From contig JACQWK010000590.1 in assembly GCA_016209525.1 (NCBI GenBank), forward strand, positions 1 to 64,000: a DNA stretch of 64,000 nucleotides, read 5' to 3'. Position numbers and translations under genes: made by a program. Below, piece by piece: positions 25,655 through 33,759 of the stretch (position 1 is its first letter; the number at the start of each line of letters is the position of its first letter). The notes under the pieces are model-generated. The model saw nothing but the letters and a program-made list of their open reading frames with translations, was not told the origin of the DNA and searched no databases. The stretch comes from Verrucomicrobiota bacterium (GTDB lineage: Bacteria; Verrucomicrobiota; Verrucomicrobiia; Limisphaerales; SIBE01).

Positions 25655-25756
25655 GAGTAGCGGCCGACGTAAGGCGGCTCGGGCATTCGCAATAGCCGAT
25701 GGCCAATGGCCAATGGCCAATGATTCAAAGCCTCGTCACGTCGGCTGCTACGGGAT
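25655..25756. repeat. Repeat element between eno and the universal stress protein gene
   Basis: GTAGCGGCCGACGTAAGGCGGCTC and, inverted, AGCCTCGTCACGTCGGCTGCTAC bracket a short tandem of GGCCAATGGCCAATGGCCAATG. The GTAGCAGCCGACGTGACGAGGC form also occurs inside the MMPL gene at about 46.75 kb. Confidence 0.7.
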
Positions 25757-26182
25757 TCACGATTTCACAATGAGCACGCTGCAATGAGCGTGGTCGCTGA
25801 TGCGGTCGGCCGTGTCGCCGAGGAGGCGGCCCCAGAGCTCGGAGTGGTCGCTGTGGCCGACCACGATGAGGTCGCAGCCGCGTTCGTCGGCAAACTTGAT
25901 AATGGCCTTGGCCGGATGGCCGGGGCGCATTTCGCACGCGATTGGGATGCCGTGCTGCGCCGCGACGGTTTCAACTTCCTTGCGCCGGTCTCGGAAATAT
26001 TCGTCCGCGGCTTCCTCTTCGCCTTCGAATTCACCCGGAAGATCGGAATGGCGCGGCAACGGCTCACGCACCCATAGGGCGGTGATCTCCGCTTGGTATT
26101 CGCGGGCCATCACCGCGGCGCGTTCGAGCGCGAGTTTGCCGCCTTTGGAACCGTCGTAGCCGACCAGGATTTTCTGGAACAT
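25757..26182 (-). CDS. Universal stress protein (UspA family)
   Basis: 141 residues, one Usp domain: MFQKILVGYDGSKGGKLALERAAVMAREYQAEITALWV at the start, and GCDLIVVGHSDHSELWGRLLGDTADRISDHAHCSVLIVK at the end. The ATP-binding type has G-x2-G-x9-G-S/T; here the corresponding stretch is GHSDHSELWGRLLGDTA, so nucleotide binding is uncertain. It lies 57 nt after the antiporter gene, on the same strand. Confidence 0.9.
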   Translation of the reverse strand: MFQKILVGYDGSKGGKLALERAAVMAREYQAEITALWVREPLPRHSDLPGEFEGEEEAADEYFRDRRKEVETVAAQHGIPIACEMRPGHPAKAIIKFADERGCDLIVVGHSDHSELWGRLLGDTADRISDHAHCSVLIVKS

Positions 26183-26239
26183 GGTTAACCTCGCTTTCCA
26201 CTCAATCTGGAAGTGAAAGTCGTGTTGGCATGCTTGCCT

Positions 26240-27475
26240 TCATGATTCAGCCTTGCGTTTTGCGGTCTTGCCGGTGTGGGGATCGGCGCGACCGTAAATC
26301 TTGCGCTGATACAGCCGGCCCCACGCTATCATCGTCCGCAGCGTGGGCTGGCAATATTTCTGGGCGATGACCGTGGGCACAAACGCGCTCAGGATGACGA
26401 CCGTTACAAGCACCGAGTATTGCCCTTGGTCGATGATCTTGTTTTGCAGGCCGAACAGCGCCGAAATGGTGCCGAAGGTCAGCCCGGTGGACATGAGCAG
26501 CGCCGTGTAATTGGCTTCGCGCGTCCTCATGAAAAAATAGCGTGAGAGCGGCCAGACACTGATGATCTTGGTGACCATCTTTAGCGCGAGCAGCACGCCG
26601 ATCAATCCGAGCGCCGCCCACAACGCCGGGAGCGATACGAACAATCCGGCTTTGATAAAGTAAAACGGCGTGAACATCGCGAAGGCGATGCTGCGCATCC
26701 GGTGCACGAGGGTCTTGTCCCGCAGGAACACGCCGGCCACCACCAGCCCCAGCAAGTAGGCCGGCAGCACGGCTTCGCTCTTGGCCGATGACGCCAGTCC
26801 GCCCAGGAAAAAGAGCACGAGAAAAATGAATTTCACCTCCGGTTCACTGACGCGGGTGGCGCCTAGCCGAGCGATTATGAACTGCGTCCATCTCGGCATG
26901 AACCAGAGCATCAAGGCCGTCACCGCGACGAAAACGGCCAGCCTCACGTTGAAGTCGGCGAACAGGACGCCCAGGGCCAGCACCGTGCCGAAGTCGGTGA
27001 TGAAGCACGCCGCCAGGAGCATCTTGCCGAGGGCAGTGCTGCCCAGACCGCCTTCGATCATGACCGCATAAACGACCGCGACCGAAGTGGTGCTGAGCGC
27101 GATGCCCGCGATTTGGGCCTGCGGCAACGGCCAGCCGAGAACGAACTGCGCGAACATCCACACTCCGAGAAACGGGAAAAGGAACGACAGAGCGCCGATG
27201 CTCAGGCTGGCGCGCAGATTGGCTCGGAGCGAGGCCGGATCAATTTCCGCGCCGGCCAGGAACGTGAGCACGCCGCTGCCGAGCATCGCCAAGAAATTGG
27301 TCCACTCGGTGGTTTTGAGCAGATGCTGCCCTTCGGCGAGCGGCAGATTCCCGGCCGCGACGCCGACGAGGATTTCCACCAGCGCCACCGAAATGCCGAG
27401 GCGGATCGAAAGGAGGCTCGCGAGGAATGCGAGGCCCATCCAGATCGCGGCGATAAACCAGATGTTGTCGAGCAT
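26240..27475 (-). CDS. CPA2-type cation/proton antiporter
   Basis: 411 residues with about 12 membrane segments from MLDNIWFIAAIWMGLAFLASLLSIRLGISVALVEILVGVAAGNL onwards. Typical points are FLAGAEIDPASLRANL, GIALSTTSVAVVYAVMIEGG and ADFNVRLAVFVAVTALML. It exchanges Na+ or K+ for protons across the inner membrane. It lacks the C-terminal RCK/TrkA-N domain of Kef-type members and ends in a short basic tail. The universal stress protein gene follows 57 nt later, a pairing seen in other bacteria. Confidence 0.88.
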   Translation of the reverse strand: MLDNIWFIAAIWMGLAFLASLLSIRLGISVALVEILVGVAAGNLPLAEGQHLLKTTEWTNFLAMLGSGVLTFLAGAEIDPASLRANLRASLSIGALSFLFPFLGVWMFAQFVLGWPLPQAQIAGIALSTTSVAVVYAVMIEGGLGSTALGKMLLAACFITDFGTVLALGVLFADFNVRLAVFVAVTALMLWFMPRWTQFIIARLGATRVSEPEVKFIFLVLFFLGGLASSAKSEAVLPAYLLGLVVAGVFLRDKTLVHRMRSIAFAMFTPFYFIKAGLFVSLPALWAALGLIGVLLALKMVTKIISVWPLSRYFFMRTREANYTALLMSTGLTFGTISALFGLQNKIIDQGQYSVLVTVVILSAFVPTVIAQKYCQPTLRTMIAWGRLYQRKIYGRADPHTGKTAKRKAES

Positions 27476-27780
27476 TTCAGCCGCCTGTCGTTCGGCAGGT
27501 TCATTCGGTAGGAGTCATCAGCCTTGAAAAACTTCCAGGCGGTTATCTCGCCTTCGCGAGATGGCAAACCCCATTGCCGTTGACCTTTTCGCAAGGATGG
27601 CCTGAAATTGAAAGTCATTTGTTGAGGATGAGATTCAGCTCGATGCATCCCGAAATTGTCGGTCACGGCGCGCGGCCATCCTGGCCGCTGCGGTCACTGC
27701 AACCTGCGCGGCTCGACTATTTCGTGGCCCCAGGGCCGAGGTTAACTGCTGCGGCCTGGAAGGCCGGGCGCCGACTGGAT
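27476..27780. other. Gene-free stretch with repeats
   Basis: No supported gene. GCGGCCATCCTGGCCGCTGCGG and CTGCGGCCTGGAAGGCCGGGCGCC are two short palindromic units in the right half. The overlapping ORF 27202-27666 is an antisense or frame shadow of the antiporter gene. Confidence 0.5.
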
Positions 27781-29601
27781 TCAGCTTCGAAGCTCAGCCA
27801 CGGCCATCAGTTTGGCCTTCAGCTCGGGGGCATCGCCAAGGATGCGCATAAACTGAGGGCGATGGAGTGTCAGAAACAGACAGGGCGTCAGTGTCTTGAC
27901 GGTCGCGTTCCTCGCTTCTTGCTTCAGCAGCGCCACTTCGCCGAAGAAATCGCCGTCGGAAAGATCGGCGACCCGAACCTGCTTCCCGTCGGGCAGGCGT
28001 TTGAACACGGCCACTTTGCCCCGCGCGATCAGATAGAACTTGTCGCCCGCGTCTTCTTGCTCGAAGACGACGCGGTCTGCGGCGAACTGTTCCGAATTGA
28101 ACGCCTTCGCCAGTTCGGCGTGTAGCGACGCAGGGAGTTCCGACAAAATCGGCAATTCGCGGAGTTTTTCCGGGCTGATCGCCGCTGAATCTCCGTCGCC
28201 GGATAGCGTGAAGCCCATCTGCTTCCGCCAAAGTTTCGCATAGACACCGGCACGCTCCAGGAGTTCGCGATGCGTCCCTTGCTCGACCAGGCGGCCATGA
28301 TCGAAGACACAGATCCGATCATAATCCACGACGGTCTGGAGGCGGTGAGTAACTGCCACCACGGTCCGGCCTCGCGACAACTGGGTCAGCGTCTGGTTGA
28401 GGTTGGCCTCCGTCGCGGGATCGAGCGCCGAAGTGGCTTCGTCGAGGGCCAGAATGGCCGGATTCCGAAGGATCGCTCGAGCGACGGCCACGCGCTGGCG
28501 CTGTCCTCCGGACAGTTTGCCGCCTCGTTCGCCCACGACAGTATCGTAGCCGTCCGGAAGCCCGCAAATCACCTCGTGGATTTCTGCCGCTTTCGCGGCG
28601 GCTTCGATTTCCTGGTCCGTGGCCTCCAACCGGCCGAGCCGAATGTTTTCGCGGATCGTGGTGTTGAAGAGGAAGCTTTCCTGGAAAACGATCGCCATCT
28701 GCCGGCGCAGGTCCGCCTCGGCCAGGCGGTTGGCCTCGATTCCGTCGAACGTAATGGTGCCGGAAAGCGGTTTATACGAGCCCATCAAAACATTGAGCAT
28801 GGTGCTCTTTCCTGAACCACTCGGGCCGACGAACGCAACGGACGCGCCTTGGGGGACAACCAGATTGACATCTGAAAGGCTCGTGTCTTTCCCGTCATAG
28901 CTAAAGCTGATGTCCCGGAACTCAATCGCCTTGCTGAATCGTGTGAACGACACGGGCGGACCGCCTGCTCCGGCAGCCGCAGGTTGTGTCGCCAGCAGTT
29001 TATTGAGGAGTTGGACCGCGCCGCTGGCCTGAATCAAGGTGGGAACATATTGCGTCACGTACGCGAGCGAGTAACTCAGCGTCAGGAACAGCGTCTGGAA
29101 AGCCGTCAGCGTGCCGATGGAGATTTCGCCATGAAAGGCCATCAAGGTTCCGACCCCCAGAATGACGATTTGAAGGATGACGGTTCCGACATTGGCCGTT
29201 CGCTCCACCAGCGCATTGAGGAAACCGAGCCGAATGTTTTTCAAGACCAAGCCAAGGTTGCGCTTCTGAAATTTTTCTCGAACCACATCCGCCAGTCCGA
29301 AGGCCACAACCACCGGCTTGGCGGCGAGATTCTCCTGGACGATCGAGACGATGCTCCCCTCGTCGATTCTCCTGTCGTAGCTTGCCTGGGTGGCGCGGGA
29401 GCTGATCACCTTCGGTCCCAGGAGGGTCATTGGGAACACCAACATCGCCGCGGAGGCCAGCCTCCAATCGAGGCAAAATAGCAGCACCACGCTGGAGCAC
29501 ACTTCCAGGCCCGGCAGCACGGCCCAGGGAATCGCAGCCGTGAGGGGCTTTTCGACCGCCGCGCAGCCATCCGTCCTAGCAGAGCAGCATGTTTGGGTCA
29601 T
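27781..29601 (-). CDS. ABC exporter with C-terminal cyclic-nucleotide-binding domain, 5' truncated
   Basis: Family similarity begins near 29565 at CAAVEKPLTAAIPWAVLPGLEV, in the middle of an exporter membrane domain, so the first membrane segments are missing. The rest is intact: the end of the TM domain, then an ATPase with Walker A GPSGSGKST, Q-loop VFQESFLF, signature LSGGQRQR, Walker B ILALDEATSALD and H-loop AVTHRL. After it comes a cNMP-binding domain (about the last 140 residues; VVFEQEDAGDKFYLIARGKVAVFKRLPDGKQVRVADLSDGDFFGEVALL). The possible start MTQTCC at 29601 and the track's 29712 both precede unrelated residues. Such fusions, probably peptide- or toxin-exporter-like, occur in soil bacteria. 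It is probably non-functional. Confidence 0.75.
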   Translation of the reverse strand: MTQTCCSARTDGCAAVEKPLTAAIPWAVLPGLEVCSSVVLLFCLDWRLASAAMLVFPMTLLGPKVISSRATQASYDRRIDEGSIVSIVQENLAAKPVVVAFGLADVVREKFQKRNLGLVLKNIRLGFLNALVERTANVGTVILQIVILGVGTLMAFHGEISIGTLTAFQTLFLTLSYSLAYVTQYVPTLIQASGAVQLLNKLLATQPAAAGAGGPPVSFTRFSKAIEFRDISFSYDGKDTSLSDVNLVVPQGASVAFVGPSGSGKSTMLNVLMGSYKPLSGTITFDGIEANRLAEADLRRQMAIVFQESFLFNTTIRENIRLGRLEATDQEIEAAAKAAEIHEVICGLPDGYDTVVGERGGKLSGGQRQRVAVARAILRNPAILALDEATSALDPATEANLNQTLTQLSRGRTVVAVTHRLQTVVDYDRICVFDHGRLVEQGTHRELLERAGVYAKLWRKQMGFTLSGDGDSAAISPEKLRELPILSELPASLHAELAKAFNSEQFAADRVVFEQEDAGDKFYLIARGKVAVFKRLPDGKQVRVADLSDGDFFGEVALLKQEARNATVKTLTPCLFLTLHRPQFMRILGDAPELKAKLMAVAELRS

Positions 29602-29814
29602 GTCGGAGCTCGCTGGGAGCGTGACTATTGATTCTGCCCCGCATGTTCGTACCCGTTCGCGCCATCGAAAACGAGTAAGAAGACCACCAAGGGGACAACG
29701 CCATAAAGACAATGGCTCTGCCGCGTTCTAAGTGGATCTCGAGATCAACCGCCGTTCGCGAGACCATTCTCGGCAGTTGCTCCAGCCCGCGGGAGTGATA
29801 ATCTCCGGCTGCAA

Positions 29815-30390
29815 ATGATACCTTCCATTCACGCGATGTTACCCGACTGGTTAGAGACTTATGAGCCACATCTTACGGCGATCGCAGCGATCATTGCGAT
29901 CATCAGTGTTCCGGTCGGCGTGGCTGTGTTCATTTGGGAAAAGCGAAGAGAACGCATCGACAGAGAATACGGAACTTACATTTCCTTGAGTGACAAATAC
30001 ATTGAGTTCCTGGGGATGTGTTTTGAGAATCCTGAGCTCGACATTTTCGAAACTTCTCTTGACGAACAGTGCCTGCCGCTTCTTTCAAAGAAAGATCCTC
30101 GAACAGTCCAAAAAGAGCTCATTTTGTATACGATCTTCATCACGATGTGTGAGCGCGCCTATCTCGTCTATCGGGAGCACTCCTCCAAGATAAAAACCTG
30201 CCAATGGGCAGGGTGGGAAGAGTACATTAAGGACTATTGTAGATACCCGAACTTCCGCGCCGCTTGGCTAGTTCTTGGCAAGCAGTTCGATACTGAATTC
30301 GTCGCGCATGTGAATGCGCTCATGCGCGAGACCGAATCTTCAGGTCCCAGAGTCGAAGGAGCTGCGCCTTCGACAGAGCACACAGGCTGA
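29815..30390 (+). CDS. Membrane-anchored protein of unknown function
   Basis: 191 residues. An N-terminal membrane segment (HLTAIAAIIAIISVPVGVAVFIWEKRR) is followed by a soluble helical part: DREYGTYISLSDKYIEFLGMCFENPELDIFETS, KELILYTIFITMCERAYLVYREH, WEEYIKDYCRYPNFRAAWLVLGKQFDTEFVAHVNALM. I recognise the general look (one TM plus an all-helical W/Y-rich domain) of uncharacterised families near mobile or defence genes but cannot name it. It starts where the truncated ABC exporter is broken and its GC content appears lower than its neighbours, which fits an acquired gene. The ATG at 29836 is an alternative start. Confidence 0.6.
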   Translation: MIPSIHAMLPDWLETYEPHLTAIAAIIAIISVPVGVAVFIWEKRRERIDREYGTYISLSDKYIEFLGMCFENPELDIFETSLDEQCLPLLSKKDPRTVQKELILYTIFITMCERAYLVYREHSSKIKTCQWAGWEEYIKDYCRYPNFRAAWLVLGKQFDTEFVAHVNALMRETESSGPRVEGAAPSTEHTG

Positions 30391-30401
30391 TGCGGATACG
30401 C

Positions 30402-32492
30402 CTATACCGCGGTAGTTTGGGTAACGTTGACAGTCACCTCACTGGTGAGAAACCCGCCGCGATCGTCATCTTTTGCCATTTCCACCAGGCTGCTGGGATT
30501 GCCCGTCTGCATCGAAAGTACCGTGTCGAAATCGATTCCATTGGTGTTGAATGCAGCGATGCCGCTGCTTGGCGCTTTCCAGGCAAACCAACTGGGTCCG
30601 CTGGCGCTGGTCAATGACTCGAGCGCAAGCGCGCGGCCCTCCGAAGGTGTGGTGCTTCCGCCGTCGAAAGTTCCGTCGCCCAATGTGATCATTTGGCTCA
30701 ATGCGGGCGAGTTCGCTGACGGAATTCGTGGCAGGACAAGCGCCAAACTTGCGGGATCGCTGGTTGCTGCGCCGGCCAGGTTGTCGGCGACAACGCTGCA
30801 AGAACCGACAGGTTGGGAGCCTGTCCGTCCTCCAAAGACCAGAAGCTCAGTGCCCGTCCAGGCCGCTGTCGCGCCAGCGCGGGGTTGCGGATTCCCGGTG
30901 GTACTAAGCGGGCGCCATTTTCCGGATGCGGGATTAAAGGCTGATCCCGAAGCGGCGAACCCGAAGGAAGTTTCGCCTCCTAGGATGATCATTTCTTGTC
31001 CAGTCCAGACGGCGCTGTGAGCTCTTCGGGGTGCCGGCGCATCCAACGCAGGGAGCGGTTCCCAAGTATTGGAAACGGGATCATAACTTGCGCCGTCGCC
31101 TAACAATTCGCCGCTGCTTTGGCCACCCCACACGATCATGCGTTGTCCGGTCCACACTGCGGTGTGCTCAGACCGGCTGGAGGGAGCGTTGGCGGTGCTG
31201 ACCGAAAGCCACTCGGAGGGTGTACCGTTCGAAGAAAAGAGCAGACGCGCTCCAGAGCCGAGCACACCCCCGCTCCCTTCGCCACCCCAGATGACGGCGC
31301 TGTTACCGGTCCAAATCATGGTGGAACCAAACCGAGCGGATGGTCCGCCGGCCACACTCACTGGGCTCCACTGGTCGGCGGCGGGGTCATAAAGGAAAAA
31401 ATCCCCTAGTGGTCCGTCGGCATTGCGTCCGCCCCAAATCAGCATTCGACTTCCCGTCCACACAGCCGAGTGGCCGTCTCGGCTAATCGGCGCGCCGGTG
31501 ACGGACGTGGGCAGCCAATCTTGGGAACTGGAATTGAATCGCGCTCCGGTCCGCAAGTAGCCGTCAGGTGAAAAGCCACCCCAGACGATCATATCTTGTC
31601 CAGTCCAGATCGCACTGTGGCCGGCGCGAGCCGATGGCGCGCCATCGCTTGAGATCGAACTCCACTGGTTGAGGCCAGGATGATAGACCGCTCCCGATCC
31701 CGAGAAGAGGCCTGGGCCGGGAATTCCTCCCCACACGATCAGTTCCTGGCCCGTCCAGACGGCCGAATGGGTGTGCCGCGGGGAGGCGGCGCCCGTCGGC
31801 GAGCCGCTGACCCAGCCAAACGGAGCAATCGTGGTGAACGGCTGAAATCCCTTGGAAATGAGCGCGTCACTGGCAGCGTCGGGAGAGGCCAAGGTCAGGC
31901 CCGAAGGAATCAAAGTTTCGATGGCGTTGAGTCGGTTTGAGAGAGCCGTGAGTACTTCAAGGGCTCTTGGGGCCAGCTTCTCAGGTGTGATCGCTCCATC
32001 GGGGACACCGGCTGCCATGATGGCGTATCCAACCGACGCGACTCGCTGGTCGGGCACCAGGCGCTCAAAGCCCTTGGAGCCGTCATTGAACCACACTCGG
32101 AGATAGACCGCGTTATTGTTGAAGACCGCCAAACTGAGCGGCGCCATGTTCGGCAAGCTCGTGTCTCCTAATTGCACCGAGAACAGTCCGCGGCTAACGG
32201 TCAGAGATAGCGGTTGGTCGGGTTCGCCATCCCCGTTGGCATCCGCATGATTCAGCCAATAAACCTCGGAGCCACTCGCATTGACGAGAGCCAGTTTGAA
32301 TTGCCCTTGTCCGTCAAAATCATCACGGCCTACTGCAATGCGGCCCTGGTAATTGATTAAGGCGGGCACTTGAGCGTCCGCCGTGACGCCCAGCAGCCAA
32401 ATTAGCGACGCCAGAACTGTGAGGGATCGTCTCACATGAATGGCTGGATTGGGGGACTTGGCGATGACACACACGGTTTTGATGTGACTCAT
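30402..32492 (-). CDS. Secreted Kelch-repeat protein
   Basis: About 696 residues from the ATG at 32492 with a signal peptide (RRSLTVLASLIWLLGVTADAQ). Next comes a domain common in Verrucomicrobia secreted proteins (PALINYQGRIAVGRDDFDGQGQFKLALVNASGSEVYW ... FERLVPDQRVASVGYAIMAAG). Then follow seven or more Kelch-like blades of the form P-x-x-R-x-x-H-S-A-V-W-T-G-x-x-M-I-V-W-G-G. The C-terminus begins a pre-peptidase-like domain (GIDFDTVLSMQTGNPSSLVEMAKDDDRGGFLTSEVTVNV) but stops early at TQTTAV, so the last strands are missing. Extracellular location is likely; no enzymatic motif is seen. Confidence 0.8.
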   Translation of the reverse strand: MSHIKTVCVIAKSPNPAIHVRRSLTVLASLIWLLGVTADAQVPALINYQGRIAVGRDDFDGQGQFKLALVNASGSEVYWLNHADANGDGEPDQPLSLTVSRGLFSVQLGDTSLPNMAPLSLAVFNNNAVYLRVWFNDGSKGFERLVPDQRVASVGYAIMAAGVPDGAITPEKLAPRALEVLTALSNRLNAIETLIPSGLTLASPDAASDALISKGFQPFTTIAPFGWVSGSPTGAASPRHTHSAVWTGQELIVWGGIPGPGLFSGSGAVYHPGLNQWSSISSDGAPSARAGHSAIWTGQDMIVWGGFSPDGYLRTGARFNSSSQDWLPTSVTGAPISRDGHSAVWTGSRMLIWGGRNADGPLGDFFLYDPAADQWSPVSVAGGPSARFGSTMIWTGNSAVIWGGEGSGGVLGSGARLLFSSNGTPSEWLSVSTANAPSSRSEHTAVWTGQRMIVWGGQSSGELLGDGASYDPVSNTWEPLPALDAPAPRRAHSAVWTGQEMIILGGETSFGFAASGSAFNPASGKWRPLSTTGNPQPRAGATAAWTGTELLVFGGRTGSQPVGSCSVVADNLAGAATSDPASLALVLPRIPSANSPALSQMITLGDGTFDGGSTTPSEGRALALESLTSASGPSWFAWKAPSSGIAAFNTNGIDFDTVLSMQTGNPSSLVEMAKDDDRGGFLTSEVTVNVTQTTAV

Positions 32493-32795
32493 CTTCCAAT
32501 GAATTCGCTGAGTTGCCGACGAACTTCGCTGTGCTGCCTGGAACTGGAGTCGCTGACGTATCACAATAACCGTTTCCAGGTCAAGCCGATTCATCGACCG
32601 ATTCACGGCCACAGGGCGTTTTGACACTGAACGGGGGATGGGAAGGGACAGCGCGCCTCCGATGTCCGCGCTGCGTTCAGTAGCACAACTGGAACGCCTT
32701 TACTGGCTGCGGGAATTGAGTTCTGCCTGCTGCACGCGGACGGGGACGCTGGGAGCCCGGCGTCCCTGCTATTCGGGCATTGTCAAGATGCGCCT
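32493..32795. other. Gene-free stretch
   Basis: No supported gene. It contains GCGCGCCTCCGATGTCCGCGC and GGACGCTGGGAGCCCGGCGTCC repeat-like units. The ORF track entries here are frame shadows. Confidence 0.4.
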
Positions 32796-33302
32796 TCACG
32801 GCCGCCGCGGCGTTCGAGGGAGCGGGAGCACTTCGCCGACATTAGTTTCGGGAGGCTGATAGACACCAGGACCCACTCCAGCGAGCGGATCGCGCGTCTG
32901 GTGGTTCTGCCAGGCGCGGTAACTCCAAACGGTCAAAGTCAAAATCAAGCCGCAGCCAACGACACCAACGGCCAGCGGCCAATTGACTTTTGAAATCCGG
33001 AGCATGAGCGTGTCCACCGCTCCCTGCTTCTTGCCCATGAGACTGGAAGGTTCCCGGAATTCTTCGATCGCGGAGAGTTCCAGATCCAGGTCGGCCATGA
33101 GTTTCGAGGCGTCCAACTTGAGAAGATTGGCATAACTCCTGACGAAACCACGGATGTAAACCGGCGCCGCGAACATTCGGTAATTGCCTTCTTCCAAGGC
33201 TCGAACATGATCGGTCCGGATCTTGGTCGCTGCCGCCACATCGTAAACCGAAAGCTTGCGCTTCTCCCGCGCTTCCCGGAGTTGATCCGCCACGGTTGGC
33301 AT
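32796..33302 (-). CDS. RodZ-like protein with helix-turn-helix and membrane anchor
   Basis: 168 residues. The N-terminal helix-turn-helix (VADQLREAREKRKLSVYDVAAATKIRTDHVRALEEGNYRMFAAPVYIRGFVRSYANLLKLD) is the HTH_25/RodZ pattern, including the Y-I-R-G-F-V-R-S-Y-A stretch. A basic linker, one membrane segment (WPLAVGVVGCGLILTLTVW) and a short periplasmic tail follow. RodZ links MreB to the envelope. The long periplasmic domain of classical RodZ is absent, which is common outside Proteobacteria. Confidence 0.85.
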   Translation of the reverse strand: MPTVADQLREAREKRKLSVYDVAAATKIRTDHVRALEEGNYRMFAAPVYIRGFVRSYANLLKLDASKLMADLDLELSAIEEFREPSSLMGKKQGAVDTLMLRISKVNWPLAVGVVGCGLILTLTVWSYRAWQNHQTRDPLAGVGPGVYQPPETNVGEVLPLPRTPRRP

Positions 33303-33759
33303 TCGTTCGTTAGTAACGGTATTTCGGCCGGCTTAGCAATCCTCGAATTGTCCACGAAAGCGCGCCAACCGTAGAATGCTGCATTGGCTTAAGACAAGAT
33401 CAAAACGGTGAAGGATGGCCCGCAACAATTCTCACCTTGGTCTGTATGGAATTCCGGCTCTATCCGGTCAACGCGCGCGAGCCGACTAAAGCCGGGACTA
33501 CGAAGGCTTCGCGGTTGGCGCCTGCGCCATAGCGAGGATTGCTCGATGGCCCACGAACGAGACAGGCTGCCTGTCGATTGTCCATTTTTGAGACAATGCC
33601 CGCGTCAAATACGCCCTTCTCGGCCGGGCAAGTCAGCCGGCGTAAAGCAAAGGAGACAAGTCTATTGCTGGACAGAACGGAGTCAGCCTGTTACATTGAC
33701 GGCACCATAGGGAGTCGTTTGGCACTGGAGCTGCGACGTTCGGCAAGCGTTTTCGTATT
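33303..33759. other. Gene-free stretch between divergent genes
   Basis: This should contain the promoters of the RodZ-like gene and of the kinase-like gene, but no motif is clear. A GCCGACTAAAGCCGGGACTACGAAGG repeat (also near 44.38 kb) lies at about 33480. The small ORFs at 33408 and 33539 have no recognisable features. Confidence 0.45.
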
